Below the pieces are notes generated by a model. It did not search any database and was not told where the DNA came from. It saw only the letters and a list, made by a program, of their open reading frames with translations. From positions 59,237,508-59,301,507 of the forward strand of contig NC_052351.1 in NCBI RefSeq assembly GCF_009727055.1: a DNA stretch of 64,000 nucleotides, in the 5' to 3' direction. Position numbers and translations under genes: made by a program. Position 1 is the stretch's first letter. The number at the start of each line of letters is the position of its first letter. Below, piece by piece: positions 46,901 through 58,525 of the stretch. The DNA is from Benincasa hispida. Taxonomy: Eukaryota; Streptophyta; Magnoliopsida; Cucurbitales; Cucurbitaceae.

Positions 46901-48947
46901 ATTTACAAAAAAAGAAACTATGTATTGTGTCAAGCTGAGCATAACTCAATTGATTTAGGCTTATATTTTTTTAAAAAAATGTCAAATTTTTAAATATTTA
47001 ATTTTAGACTTTCAATAAATATTAAATTTAGTTTTGGTTTAAAGCTAATTTTCATAGAATTTTGTTAAATGTTAATAATTATTTTTGTAAAAAAAATATA
47101 TAATGTGAACAAAATTCATATAAAGAAGGTTAATAAACACTAACTTTTTTTTAAAAAAAAAAAAAAGATTAATAAAGTAATGTACGATAAGAAATATCGA
47201 AAATATATGAACTAAAATGAATGAGTTGATCTAAATATAAAGTCTAAAATGAAATTTTAATGAGTGATTATTGGTTATCGCAAAAAATAAAAACATAGTA
47301 ATCATTATTATTTTAAATGAACTAATAATTTATAAATTTAAAAGATGCTACATTTTTTATTACACTTTTTTTTTGTATATTATATAGTTGTAAATTATAT
47401 ATATATAGTTGTAAATTACATTTGTGATTAATAATATATATTTGTAAATTATAGAGTTGTTTTCGAATAGAGAAAAATGAGTAAACTGAGACTACGATAA
47501 ACATCTATCACTGACACTAATAGATAGTCTATCACAGTCTATCACGATCTATCGCAGTCTATCATTGATAGATAATGATATATTGTTCTACTTGAATATA
47601 CTTTTAGTAGTTTTATCATTTAAAACAGTTATCCTAAATTACAATTTACCTTTAAAATGTACTAAAAAGTTTACTCTTTAAGACAAAAAAATGCATAATT
47701 GTAGATTTCTAAGAAAAGAAGACAATATTCGAATTTTTCGTCTTTTTCATTGACTTAATACATAATCTAGTCCCTAATGTTATATTTACATTTAGTCCTT
47801 ATATTAATTAAGGAATTTCCAATTTCACCCTTTATGTTTATGTGTAGAATTCTTTTTCAATCAAGTCCTTGCAATCACCAAAGGTTAGAATGATGGCGGT
47901 GTATAAAATCTAAAATGGCATTTTTTTTTTCCAAAGATTGTTGATTGTTGGGTTTGTTTGGTAGGCAATCTAAAAGTCGAAATGTAAAAATAAGGGATTC
48001 AATAAAAATAACATTGTACTTCATGTTTTTCAATATGTGCTTGATACTAGATTTATATATTAGATTTTAGTTTAAACAACGGTTTAAAATGTGATTGATA
48101 ATATATAAACTATAAAACTAGTTGGAGTTATCCACTAAATATTTAGTGAATATGAATTATTAATTATTAATCTATTAGCATCTTTTTGTTTAAAATTTCA
48201 TATGAATATCATATAATTTAAAATACATTATATAATATATATGTTAATTTAAAAAGAATGAATTGAATTTACGATCTGAAATACTATATTTATTAATATT
48301 TTTTTATTTTTTTAATATAATTATACATTTTGAAATTTTAATAATTTGCACTAGAATCAAGTAATATGAAAAAAAGAATTCAAAACATAATTCATATTAC
48401 CTACAACACTTGCCATTAATATATTGACTAATTATATCAACAAGCCATTAGTGGTGGGTATTATATAGACAAGTATAGTTCCAATTGTTAAGGTATTATA
48501 CATTCGCATACCTCCAAATGATTATGATTAAGGTATTATATCATCAAAAAAAAAAAAAAAAAAAAACAGTACACCAACAATGAAAATGGCCAAAATGACT
48601 TTAGCTTAATTATTGACATGTACTCTCATCTTTGAGAGTCGTGATTGAACCCCCGACCACATAATTGTTAGAGATATAAACCAAGTGCATTAAAAAAAAA
48701 CAAAAGTTTGCCCAAATGAGTGTTTTGTTATGTGTTTGCATTATACTATGTCATTACTCTCACAGTTAATTTGATTTAGGAATATATATTTCCCACTATC
48801 TTATACTAAGAAGTTTCACTATTTTGTTCTAAAATAAAGAATAAGAGAATCTTTCTTATATAAATGGTTGAAATTTTCGACGAGAATGACTAGAAAAATA
48901 GAAAACATGTCCAAAGTTTTCTCGAAAGAAAGATGGGGAAGATAGTG
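46901..48947. other. AT-rich intergenic DNA with CTATC cluster
   Basis: No gene is visible. A TCTATCACAGTCTATCACG-type cluster lies at 47495-47590 in the same style as 24600-24730. Other features are (TA)n words at 47380-47410 and an A-run at 48547-48566. GAACCCCCGACCAC near 48650 resembles an end motif of short plant repeats. Confidence 0.5.
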
Positions 48948-48952
48948 GGTTT

Positions 48953-48967
48953 TATTATAAATATCAT
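48953..48967 (+). repeat. First 15 bp of the R4 5' LTR
   Basis: TATTATAAATATCAT is identical to the first 15 bases of the R4 3' LTR at 63569. The remainder of this LTR lies at 54711-55041 beyond the inserted R3 element. The last five bases (ATCAT) are the left target duplication of R3. Confidence 0.9.
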
Positions 48968-49885
48968 TGTTAGGCCTGCTTCTGCAAAAGAGAAAATATT
49001 TTAGTCTGAATGATGAAAAATAAAGAGGCCTTTTTACCTTGACCCAATTCTTGAAGCCCGAATTCTTTCTTGGTTGGTAGAGAACTAGGTTGAGAATTGA
49101 CCACTATTTTCCAACTGATGGCTAGCACGTGGAGGATCCCACTGAAATTTGTCTGATGGAAAAATGAAATCAATTTTGTTTCTGATGGGTGCAAAAATGA
49201 AATTTCTCTCTCTCTCTATCTTTCTGATTCTCTCGTTCTATCACCTTTCTGTGTTCTTTCTTTCTTTTAACCCAAATGAATTTTCTTTGATCTGTGCGAT
49301 TGTTTATGAGTAAACGATGAGAAAGCTTGCAATCGGGTAGATGAAGGCAGAAGAAAGGATGTAGACGATCATGCAATCGTGTAGATGATTGCTCTGAAGA
49401 AAGATGTACGATCGGGCAGTCGAGTAGACAATTGCTTGAGGGAAGATGGACGATCGCGCAGTCGTGTAGATGATTGCTTGTAAGAAGATGATCGTTCGCG
49501 CAATCATGTAGACGATTGCTTTAAAGGAAAGGTAGATGATCGTTCTATTCTACTAGACGATACGAAGAGAAAAGGTAAACGATGGACGATTCTTGTAGAC
49601 GATGAGAAGAGAAGAAGAAAATACACTGCGATGTACATGGTTCGACTGTAAAAGCCTACGTCCACGGGAAGGAGATAGTTTTATTATGAAGCTAAGTCAC
49701 AGATCCTCTTTTCTTTATAGATTGCTCAAGTTTTCTTGAAGTTTTGTAATTGTTGTTGTATCTAAAATTTGTAAATAATGAGTTTAAATACTATTTCTGA
49801 TACAAGTAGTTACAATAACTAACTGTAAAGATTGAAGAAATGTGAAACAACTTCTTGATGTTGATGTATGAGCTTATATTCTTAA
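48968..49885 (-). repeat. 3' LTR of R3
   Basis: 918 bp, TGTTAGGCCTGC at the plus-strand left edge. The right edge reads ATTCTTAA, where the partner LTR has ATTCTTCA, so the terminal dinucleotide is mutated. A motif array of CGATCG-related words (GATCGGGCAGTCG, GACGATCGCGCAG, GATCGTTCGCGC) lies at 49310-49610. It has one ~42 bp unit fewer than the 5' LTR. Confidence 0.9.
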
Positions 49886-49971
49886 AATTTACACCTTAAG
49901 CTTAATATGCAACTTCTTCTCCTTCATAATTTAATATGTCTTCACCCTTTTTCAGGAAGCAAAAACCCGAT

Positions 49972-50457
49972 CTAACCAAGACAGCTTGAAAGCTTGAGTT
50001 TACTTACAGGTTTGGTAAGCATATCGGCTGCGTTTTCGGTGGTATGAACTTTTAGCACCTCGATTTCTCCTTTCTCTATTATGTCTCTGACAAAGTGATA
50101 CTTGATGTCTATATGTTTGGTCCTTGAATGATACTGAGGGTTTTTGGAAAGGTGAATGGCGCTTTGGTTATCACAGTAGATTTTAACTACTGTTTGATCA
50201 ATACCAAAGTCCTTCATCAGTCCTTTTAACCACAAAGCTTCCTTTATTGCTTCTGAAAGTGTCATATGCTCTGCTTCTGTGGTTGACAATGTTGTGATTG
50301 ACTGTAAATTAGCTTTCCAACATAACAAGTTAGGACCAAATAAGAATAGATAATCTGTTAGAGATCTCCTTTTGTCTTGGTCACCTGCAAAATCTGAATC
50401 AACATATCCATATAATTCTAAATTTGATTCGTTAGTACTTTGATATGTTAATTTTGA
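49972..50457 (-). pseudogene. R3 RNase H remnant
   Basis: Minus-strand frame 50328-49972 carries TLSTTEAEHMTLSEAIKEAL, YCDNQSAIHLSKNPQYHSR, KHIDIKYHFVRDII and the terminal NAADMLTKPVSKLK. This is the copia RNase H, with the usual acidic residues (E in TEAE, D in CDNQ) present. The upstream join at about 50330-50457 is broken by stops. Confidence 0.9.
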
Positions 50458-51543
50458 CTATTTAGACCAAATAAGATATCTTAAAATCCATTTTGTTGCT
50501 TCCCAATGTCTTTTTCTAAGGTTAGACATGTATCTACTGACTAAACTAGTGTTGTATGATAAGTCTAGTCTAGTAGATATCATTAAGTACATTAAACTCC
50601 CTACTGCTTGATTGTATGGAACTGATTGCATTCGAGTCAAATATTCTATCTCTGTCTCTTTTAGTGAATTCTCAGAGGACAATTTAAAGTGTGTAGCAAT
50701 AGGAATTGTAACAGGTTTTTCATTTGTCATATTGAATCTGGTTATAACCTTTTCACAGTAGCTTAGTTGACTTATGGTTAGGGTTGAGGTTGTTCTGTCT
50801 CTCTGAATTTCAATCCTAAGGATCTTTCTAGACTGACCCAAGTCTTTCATGTCAAATTCTCTCTTTAAAAGATTTTTGACATGAGCTAAATCCTCCTTAG
50901 ACTTTCCAGTCAATAGCATATCATCAACATAGAGTAATAGGTAGACTTTGTCTTTATAGGTAGTAGAGTTAATATAAGTACAAATATCATAGGAACTCCT
51001 TTGAAAACCTATACTCTCTATGTAATCATTAAACCTCATGTACTAGCATCTAGGGGATTGTTTTAAACCATATAGTGATTTGTTTAGGAGGCAATATAGG
51101 TCTTCCTTGCCTTTTTTCTCAAACCCTTTAGGTTGAACCATATAAATATTACCTCATCTAGGTTTCTATGTAGGAAGGCAGTTTTAACATCTAGTTAATC
51201 TAGTTCTAAATTATACTGAGCAACTAGTGATAAAAGAAGCCTAATAGAGGTTTGTTTCACTACTGGTGAAAAGATTTCTGTATAGTCTATTCCTTCTCTC
51301 TGAGTAAAGTCTTTAGCCACTAACCTTGCCTTATATCTAGGCCTTTCATCTTTAGTAGAACCTTCCTTTAGTTTATAAATCCATTTAGAAGCTATATGTT
51401 TACAACCTTCAGAAAAAGAAGCTAGGGTCCAGGTTTTATTGACAGTGAGTGACTCCATCTCTTCACACATAGCTTGAATCCAAGACCTAGCATTAGGGTA
51501 GTTCACCGCCTCTTCAAAAGTAGTTGGTTCTTGGTCATTAGAA
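50458..51543 (-). pseudogene. R3 reverse transcriptase remnant
   Basis: Frame 51506-51195 holds [40 protein letters not shown] and [15 protein letters not shown]; a stop at 51195 precedes LDVKTAFLHRNLDE. Frame 51039-50458 holds the active site LLLYVDDMLLTGKS, FDMKDLGQSRKILRIEIQRD and VPYNQAVGSLMYLM. Substitutions such as STRLDLSY (Pro to Leu) and SNLRKRHW (Pro to Leu, Gly to Arg) fit C-to-T and G-to-A decay. The 51160 region has several stops. Confidence 0.9.
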
Positions 51544-51544
51544 G

Positions 51545-52728
51545 CTATTGGGCATTTAGAACTAGGTTCATATAGCTATTTCCAGTATACCTAGCAGGAA
51601 GAACTATCACTCTTCTCTGTCTATCCCTAGCTAAAGAATACTGACTTAGGTCAGGGACAGCTTCAGTATTCCAAGTGGTCTCATTTGAGACATCCTCTTC
51701 TTCTTCTAAATCTATAGGAGGGTTTTGGTTAGTGGAAGAAGCTTTAGTTGACTCCACCTCAATTCTAGTGGTGTTGTTAGGAACTTCATAGGATGTCTTT
51801 TCCTTTTTCATAAACATTTCTTTTTCTCTGAAGGTGACATCTCTACTTATAATAAACTTCTTTTCAGTACAATTCCACATTTTAAAACCTTTTACTCCTT
51901 TAGAAAAGCCTACAAACATACACTTTACAGCCTAGATTTTAATTTCCCCTGATTTTGATGTACGTAACCAACACATCTGAATACCCCTAGGTTATCTAGG
52001 TTAGGTGGATGTGAGGTCCATTTTTCTTCAGGAGTCAACAAATTTAGGGAGGAATGTGGACACCTATTTAAGGTGTACACTGTGTAGCTTGCAGCCTCTG
52101 CCCAGTTGTTTTCATTTAGAATTACATCAGATAAGAGACATCTAACTCTTTCCATGACTGTCCTATTGAGTCTTTCAGCAACTCCATTTTGTTGAGGAGT
52201 GTATCTAACTGTCCTATGTTGTGCTTTAGTGAAACTATGCCTTATGTCTTTCCCTAAAACACAATATTCATAAAAGGTTAGTTCTTTTGAAAGACTTTTA
52301 GGGAGAATACCTTGATTAGATAGGACTTCTAGGCCTTTGGCACTTATGTGAGATAGTCTTTTGTGCCATAAATTAGCCTCGGTAAGCTCATTTATGGTGG
52401 CTACATAAGCTCCAGTCATCATCTTTACCCCTTTGACCACAAACAAGTCATTTACCTTTTCCTCAACTAAGATTATTTTAGAGTCCTTTAGCACCTCAAA
52501 AGTTCCTCTTTTACCCCTGTATTCACACCCTATAGCATCTAACATGCCTAAGGAGATTAGATTTCTCTTAAGTAGAGGAACATATCTCACATTCCTAAGA
52601 AGTTTGATAGTTCCATCTTTAAGTTTCATGGAAACAGAGCTAATGCCCTCAATTTTATAGGCTTGGTTGTTACCCATATAAACCATTTCTCCTTCTATTT
52701 CCTTAAAAGTGTTAAACCAGGGCTTCAT
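51545..52728 (-). pseudogene. R3 integrase with core deleted
   Basis: Frame 52728-51925 carries the pre-integrase region and zinc residues LWHKRLSHIS and CVLGKD; the first Cys of CxxC is Tyr (FYEYC). After SFTKAQH the protein jumps directly to RTVRYTPQQNGVAERLNRTV. About 100 residues with the first two catalytic aspartates are missing, while the glutamate region is kept. Frame 51919-51545 continues with the C-terminal FVGFSKGVKGFKMW and the Ser/Thr-rich linker. A stop at 51925 separates the two frames. Confidence 0.9.
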
Positions 52729-53640
52729 TTATATCATATGGTAGGTGTATCCGGAGTCTAAAATCCAATCATGTTTACCTAGAGGGTTTATATGATTAGA
52801 TCTGTTTAAAGTTGAGGCTAAGGTATCTGAGTAAATGAATAAACCCTCTACAACAGATGCCTCAGGCTGTTTTCTCTTTGAATCCTTCTCTTTCTCTTGG
52901 TTCTTTCTTTTTAAATTAAAATAGTCTTTTATTAGATGTCCTTTCTTCTTATAATACTTACATTTTACTTTCTTTTTAGATTTATTTTTTTCTGGGTTAT
53001 GAGGTTTCTTGTCTTTAGAGTGGTTTTGTTTGAAGTTTCCTTTTATAAACAGTCCTTCACCACTAGTTTCCTTTTTGTCAACCTGTAGCTCAACCTCTCT
53101 AGTTCTAAGAGCTGAGATTATGGTGTCTGTGCTTATGCTATCTCTTCTATACTTTAGTGCATTCTTAATTTCTCTATACTGTTCAGACAAAGAGTTTAGG
53201 AGCACATAGGCTTCGATTTCATCACCTAAAACTTCTCCTAGAGTTTTAAATTCAATAACTATCTTCTTGAACTCATCTAAGTTGTCAGATAAAGTTTTAG
53301 ATGAATCCATTTTAAACATGAAGAACTTCACTCTAAGATACATTTTGCTAGGAAGGTCTTTAGTAGTATACAACTCTTCTAGCTTAGTCCAAATTCTATA
53401 TGCAGTTTCTTGATCTAATACTTGTCTAAAAACACTGTCACTTAGATTAAGAACTAACGTACCATAGGCTACCAGCTCTCAATCCTCCTTTTCTTAGGCT
53501 GTCACCGTGGCAAGGAGTGTTGATGGAACAAGGATGACTATGTGAGCTTTCTGCTGGCCGAGTATCGCCTTGATCTTGGCCTTCCACAGTTCGAAGTCTC
53601 CTTTGCCATCAAATTTCTCCACCTCGAACTTTGTTACTGA
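52729..53640 (-). pseudogene. R3 gag and protease remnant
   Basis: The gag start is near 53643 (MSVTKFEVEKFDG), followed by early stops, and the long frame 53373-52729 holds the capsid C-terminal part. The zinc knuckle reads CKYYKKKGHLIKDYF, in which the second and fourth zinc ligands (Cys expected) are both Tyr. The protease site is DSGYTYHM, where relatives have DSGCTYHM. Each of these Cys-to-Tyr changes needs only one G-to-A step on the coding strand. Confidence 0.9.
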
Positions 53641-53700
53641 CATTTTGAATGAAAACTTGTGTCTTGGTTCTCCAAGAATTCAGATCTTGAATGTCTAGTT

Positions 53701-53713
53701 GCTCTGATATCAC
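53701..53713 (-). promoter_or_regulatory. Primer binding site of R3
   Basis: On the minus strand GTGATATCAGAGC follows the LTR end by two bases. It matches the copia TGGTATCAGAGC primer site except for a change in the first bases. Confidence 0.8.
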
Positions 53714-53715
53714 TT

Positions 53716-54705
53716 TGTTAGGCCTGCTTCTTCTTCTATGGGCCTGCTTCTGCAAAAGAGAAAACATTTTAGCCCAAATGATGAAAAATAAAGAGGCCTT
53801 TTTACCTTGACCCAATTCTTGAAGCCCAGATCCTTTGCCCCAAATTCTTGGTTGGTAGAGAACTAGGTTGGGAATTGACCACGATTTTCCAGTTGATGGC
53901 TAGCACGTGGATGATCCCACTGAAATTTGTCTAATGAAAAAATGAAATCAATTTTGTTTCTGATGGGTGCAAAAATGAAATTTCTTTCTCTCTCTATCTT
54001 TCTGATTCTCTCGTTCTATCGCCTTTCTGTGTTCTTTCTTTCTTCTAACCCTAATGAGTTTTCTTTGATCAGTGCGATTGTTTATGAGTAAACAATGAGA
54101 AAGTTTGCAGTCGGGTAGACAAAGGCAAAAGAAAGGATGTAGACGATCATGCAATCATGTAGACGATTGCTCTGAAGAAAGGTGTACGATCGGGCAGTTG
54201 AGTAGACGATTGCTTGAGGGAAGATGGACGATCGCGCAGTCGTGTAGACGATTGCTTGTAAGAAGATGATCGTTCGCGTAATTGTGTAGATGATTGCTTA
54301 TAAGAAGATGATCGTTCGCGCAATTGTATAGACGATTGCTTTGAAGGAAAGGTAGACAATCGTTCTATTCTACTAGACGATACGAAGAGAAAAGGTAAAC
54401 GATGGATGATTCTTGTAGACGATGAGAAGAGAAGAAGAAAATACACTGCGATGTATGTGGTTCGACTGTAAAAGCCTATGTCCACGAGAAGGAGATAGTT
54501 TTATTATGAAGCTAAGTCACATACCCTCTTTTCTTTACAGATTGCTCAAGTTTTCTTGAAGCTTTGTAATTGTTGTTGTATCTAAAATTTGTAAATGATG
54601 AGTTTAAATACTATTTCTGATACAAGTAGTTATAATAACTAACTATAGAGATTAAAGAAATGTGAAACAGTTTCTTTATGTTGATGTATGAGCTTATATT
54701 CTTCA
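53716..54705 (-). repeat. 5' LTR of R3
   Basis: 990 bp. Compared with the 3' LTR it has an extra ~42 bp round of the TAAGAAGATGATCGTTCGCG unit (54250-54345) and a ~20 bp repeat of GGCCTGCTTC at its plus-strand left edge. The rest is very similar, so the insertion is comparatively young. The motif array is at 54090-54430. Confidence 0.9.
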
Positions 54706-54710
54706 ATCAT

Positions 54711-55041
54711 AAAATAGATGCCCAATGTTTAGTGGCCTAAAAGTCATGTATCATTTTTCATATTGTTCATGTGCCTTGTAATAATTAATGTTTAGTGTCC
54801 ATGTAAGTCCACATCCTACTTGTCACTTTGCCTATAAATAGTGGCATTTGGTGGATCTCAATAGAATGCACATTGGTGAGAAATCCACTTCAAAATTCCA
54901 TTAATTTTCATATTATCCAATTTTATAATTTTAGTTATTTTATGATTTTAGTTATTTTATATTATATTATATTGTTTTTTTATTATTATATTATATTTTC
55001 TCTGTATTCGTGTTTCCGTCGTGCTCCTCATTTTCACAACA
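54711..55041 (+). repeat. Remainder of the R4 5' LTR
   Basis: It aligns with 63584-63907 to the shared end TTTTCACAACA. A TATA box CTATAAATAG lies at 54832-54841, with the start region GGCATTTGGTGG after it; the 3' LTR has the same box at 63697-63706. Differences are mainly small indels in the AT-rich part near 54945-55005. Confidence 0.9.
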
Positions 55042-55893
55042 CGTCATCAACACGAACTCTTGTCGTTTTTCCCGCTAAAGGTAGGTCCTAAAAGTATGTC
55101 AATTTTTTCCTCTTCGTTATAATTAATAAATTTAATGTTATTTTGCATATTCAATATCTATTAAATTTCTAATATAAGTACAATACTTTATGATAGTGTT
55201 GCCATGACAAATCTCACAAAATTAGATTTTTTTCGCCCTCGATATTAACGATAATTATTTGTCATTGGTACTTGATGTCGAAATCCACCTAGATACTATG
55301 AATTTTGGGAGACTATTAAAGAAGGAAATACGATATCCAGTCATGATAAAGCAAAAGCTATGATTCGTCATCATCTCCACGAGGGATTAAAAATGGAGTA
55401 TCTTACAATAAAATATCCCCTTATCTTGTGAAAAAAATTTAAAATAGATGTATGATCATAAAAAACGGTTATTCTTCCTAAAGCTCGTAATGAGTGAATG
55501 CACTTGAGGCTATAAGATTTCAAATCAATAAGTGATTACAACTCCCCATTATTTAAAATCATTTTGAAATTGTTATTATGCGGAGAGAAAATTACTATTG
55601 TTGATATGTTAGAAAAGACATTTTCTACATTTCATATCTCGAACATGCTCCTGCAGCAGAAATATCGAGAGAAGGGTTTTAAATAGTATTCTGAATTAAT
55701 TTCATGTCTTCTCGTGACCAAACAAAATAATGAGTTATTGATGAAATAATTATCATTTTTGTGGTAGTCACTCCAATCATTCAAATTTTAAAAGAACCAC
55801 ACAAAATGATGATCACAAAAAAAAAAAAAAAAAAAAAAAAACCATAATTTTAAACATAAGAGGGATATAAGAAAATATAATATTAAACCTAAT

Positions 55894-55924
<31 letters not shown>

Positions 55925-56300
55925 ACAAGATAAAAGTCAAAGAGTGTTGAAAATAAATGCTTCCGATGCGGAATGACTGGGCATTAATCACACATCTGTC
56001 ATACGTCAAAACACTTAGTTGACTTCTATCAAGCCTCCCTGAAGGAAAAAGAGAAAAACGTGGAAGAAAATTTTGCATACCAGAATAATGACATATTTGA
56101 CACATTCCACATGATAAATTTGGATGAGGCGGACTTCTTTGAATCTCTTGAAGAGAAGATTAGCACAGTTGGTGGAACATTGGTTATGTATATCTAGATT
56201 AATGTTGTTGTTTTTTTTTTATCTATTTTCATGTTTTTTTAGTAACTTTTGTATATTTTAAGTGTTGTTTTTCTAATTTTAATTATTTTCTTTTAATGAA
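55042..56300 (+). pseudogene. R4 gag remnant
   Basis: After CGTCATCAACACG, a primer-site-like word just behind the LTR, a gag frame starts near 55205 (MTNLTKLDFFALDI) with many frame changes. Readable parts are LDVEIHLDTMN, HHLHEGLKMEYLTI, LSELISCLLV-like sequence and a zinc knuckle beginning CFRCGMTGH near 55955. Its third and fourth ligands are followed by a stop. Two A-runs of about 26 bases (55816-55841 and 55894-55920), 50 bp apart, interrupt the gag C-terminus. Confidence 0.75.
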
Positions 56301-56306
56301 GAAACA

Positions 56307-57687
56307 TTGATCATTTTCATATGTTGGGTATTTCAAATGAGCAAAGAAGATCTATGTCTGGCAGACAGTGTAACTACACATACAATACTTACAAGTAAAA
56401 AATATTTTTCCAAATGGACAATGTTGGAAGCAAAAGTCAATACGATATCAGGTCCTGCAAACCTGATCAAAGGTTTTGGAAAAACAAATATAATTTTGAC
56501 TAGAGGAATAAAATTTATAATTGACAATGAATTGTTTTCTAGTCAATCAAATAGAAATCTTCTAGGTTTTAAAGATATACGTTGCAATTATTATCTTATT
56601 GAGATTGATAGTAAGAATAATGTGAAATATTTATATATCATATCCACTGTCTCAAATGAAAAACGTATATTGGAAGAGTTATCTACTTTATCTTTTGGAT
56701 TATATTATACTCATATACGAGTAATTAAAACATATGCAACAATGAACTTGAAGTTCATGAATCCAGACATATTTACAATTTTGCATGACCAACAGGGTCA
56801 TCCAGGATCTATAGTGATTAGAAGAATTATTGAGAATTCAAATGGACATCCATTGAAGAGCGAGAAGATTCTTCAATCTAATGAATTATCATGCGATGCT
56901 TGCTCTCAAGGAAAATTGATAATGAGACCATCACCAGATAGTGGGGACTAAATCATTTGCATTTTTAGAACGAATTCATGGTGATATATATGGACCTATT
57001 AACCCACCAAGTGGATCATTTAGATATTTTATGGTATTAATAGATGCATCCAGTAGATGGTCACACGTGTGCTTATTATCAAGTCGAAATCTTACATTTG
57101 CAAGATTACTTGCTCAAATAATTAAGTTAAGAGCATAATTTCCTAATTATACAATTAAGACCATTCGTTTTGATAATACTGGTGAATTTACATCCTAAGC
57201 TTTTGATAATTATTGTATGTCAATTGGGATAAGTGTTGAACATCCTATAGCTCGTTTTCATATACAAAATAGTTTAGCTAAATCATTTAAAAAATGTTTG
57301 CAATTAATTGAAAGACCATTACTTATGAGAGCTAAGCTTTCTTCATCTGTATGGGGGCATGTTATTTTACATACAGCATCACTTATACGCATTAGGCCAG
57401 TAGCTTATCATATGTACTCGCCATTACAATTAGCTTATGGTCATGAGCTAAATATTTCCCATTTGAGAATTTTTGGTTGTACAGTATATGTTCCAATTAC
57501 TCCACCACAACGCACTCAGATGGATCTTCAAAGGAGGTTAGGAATATACGTTGGATATGATTCCCTATCAATTATTAAATATCTTGAACCTCTTACGGGT
57601 GATGTATTTATTGCACGATTTGCTGACTGTCATTTTAATGAGACAAATTTTTCAATATTAGAGGGAGAAATTAAGAAATTGGAATAA
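56307..57687 (+). pseudogene. R4 protease and integrase remnant
   Basis: The protease site is LADSVTTHTIL (56355-56390), the LxDSATTH type. The pre-integrase region has the zinc residues LHDQQGHPGS and CDACSQGK (to ~56910). The integrase core in two frames reads ERIHGDIYGPI and TIRFDNTGEFTS, then NSLAKSFKKCLQL. The catalytic glutamate expected in NGLAESF is Lys here and the Gly is Ser, both single G-to-A changes. The C-terminal part has SSVWGHVILHTASLIRI and RLGIYVGYDSLSIIKYLEP. Stops lie at 57136 and 57197. Confidence 0.9.
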
Positions 57688-58525
57688 ATTACATGGAATG
57701 TATCATTGTTATCACATTTAAATTCCTGTACAGATCAATGTGAACTTGAAGTTAAGAAAATAATTCATTTTCAAAATATAGAAAATCAATTACCAGATGT
57801 ATTTATAGATGCAAAGAAAGTAACTAAGTCACATATACCAGCTGCAAATATTGCATAAAAAAATTGATATCCCAACACAACAAGTTATCACTAATGAGTC
57901 TGGAACACGCCAGAAGCGTGGTAGACCAGTGGGTTTCAAAGATAAAAATCCTCGAAAACGAAAAATAACTAATAGTAAAAAAGACTTGGTTGAGGATGTA
58001 ATTACCCATGAAGAAATCCTCGACGTGTCTAGTGAGAAAGGTGAAATACCTAAAGATAATAATGAGATTTCAATAAACTATGTCATGCCAAGAAAAAGAT
58101 GGAATCGTACTAAGATAATTATTGACAACATTTTTGCGTATAAATATTGCTATTGATTTTATTTTGAAAATGAGGATCCTGAACAAAAATCTATTGAAGA
58201 ATGTCGACATAGAAAAGATTGGCTTCAGTAGAAAGAAAAAATAAAGGTAGAATTAAACTCACTTTCAAAAGGTCGGGTTTTTGGACTAATAGTCCGAACA
58301 CCAGAAGGTGTTAAACCTGTGGGATACAAATGAGTATTTGTAAGGAAAAGAAATGAAAATAATGAGATCACAAAATATAAAGCAAGACTAGTTGCACAAG
58401 ATTTTTCACAAAAACCTGGTATTGATTATGAGAGACATATTCTCTAGTGGTGGATGCAATTACACTAAGATATTTAATTGGCTTGACTGTGTATAAAAAT
58501 ATGAATATGCATCTTATGGATGCAG
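57688..58525 (+). pseudogene. R4 linker and reverse transcriptase, first part
   Basis: The linker has SGTRQKRGRPVGFKDKNPRK (57895-57960) and the pre-reverse-transcriptase region. The reverse transcriptase begins with [38 protein letters not shown] and NMNMHLMD. It is cut by the solo LTR at 58526, within the block that should read MDVVTAYLYG. Several stops are present. Confidence 0.85.

Larger units (their letters stand above)
48968..54705 (-). mobile_element. Ty1/copia retrotransposon R3, minus strand, inside the R4 LTR
   Basis: Complete edge to edge: LTRs at 48968-49885 and 53716-54705, with ATCAT duplications at 48963-48967 and 54706-54710. Minus-strand order is 5' LTR, primer site, gag, protease, integrase, reverse transcriptase, RNase H, 3' LTR. 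The protein resembles Tnt1-type copia polyproteins. The integrase core is deleted and several catalytic residues are lost, so it is inactive. Confidence 0.95.
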
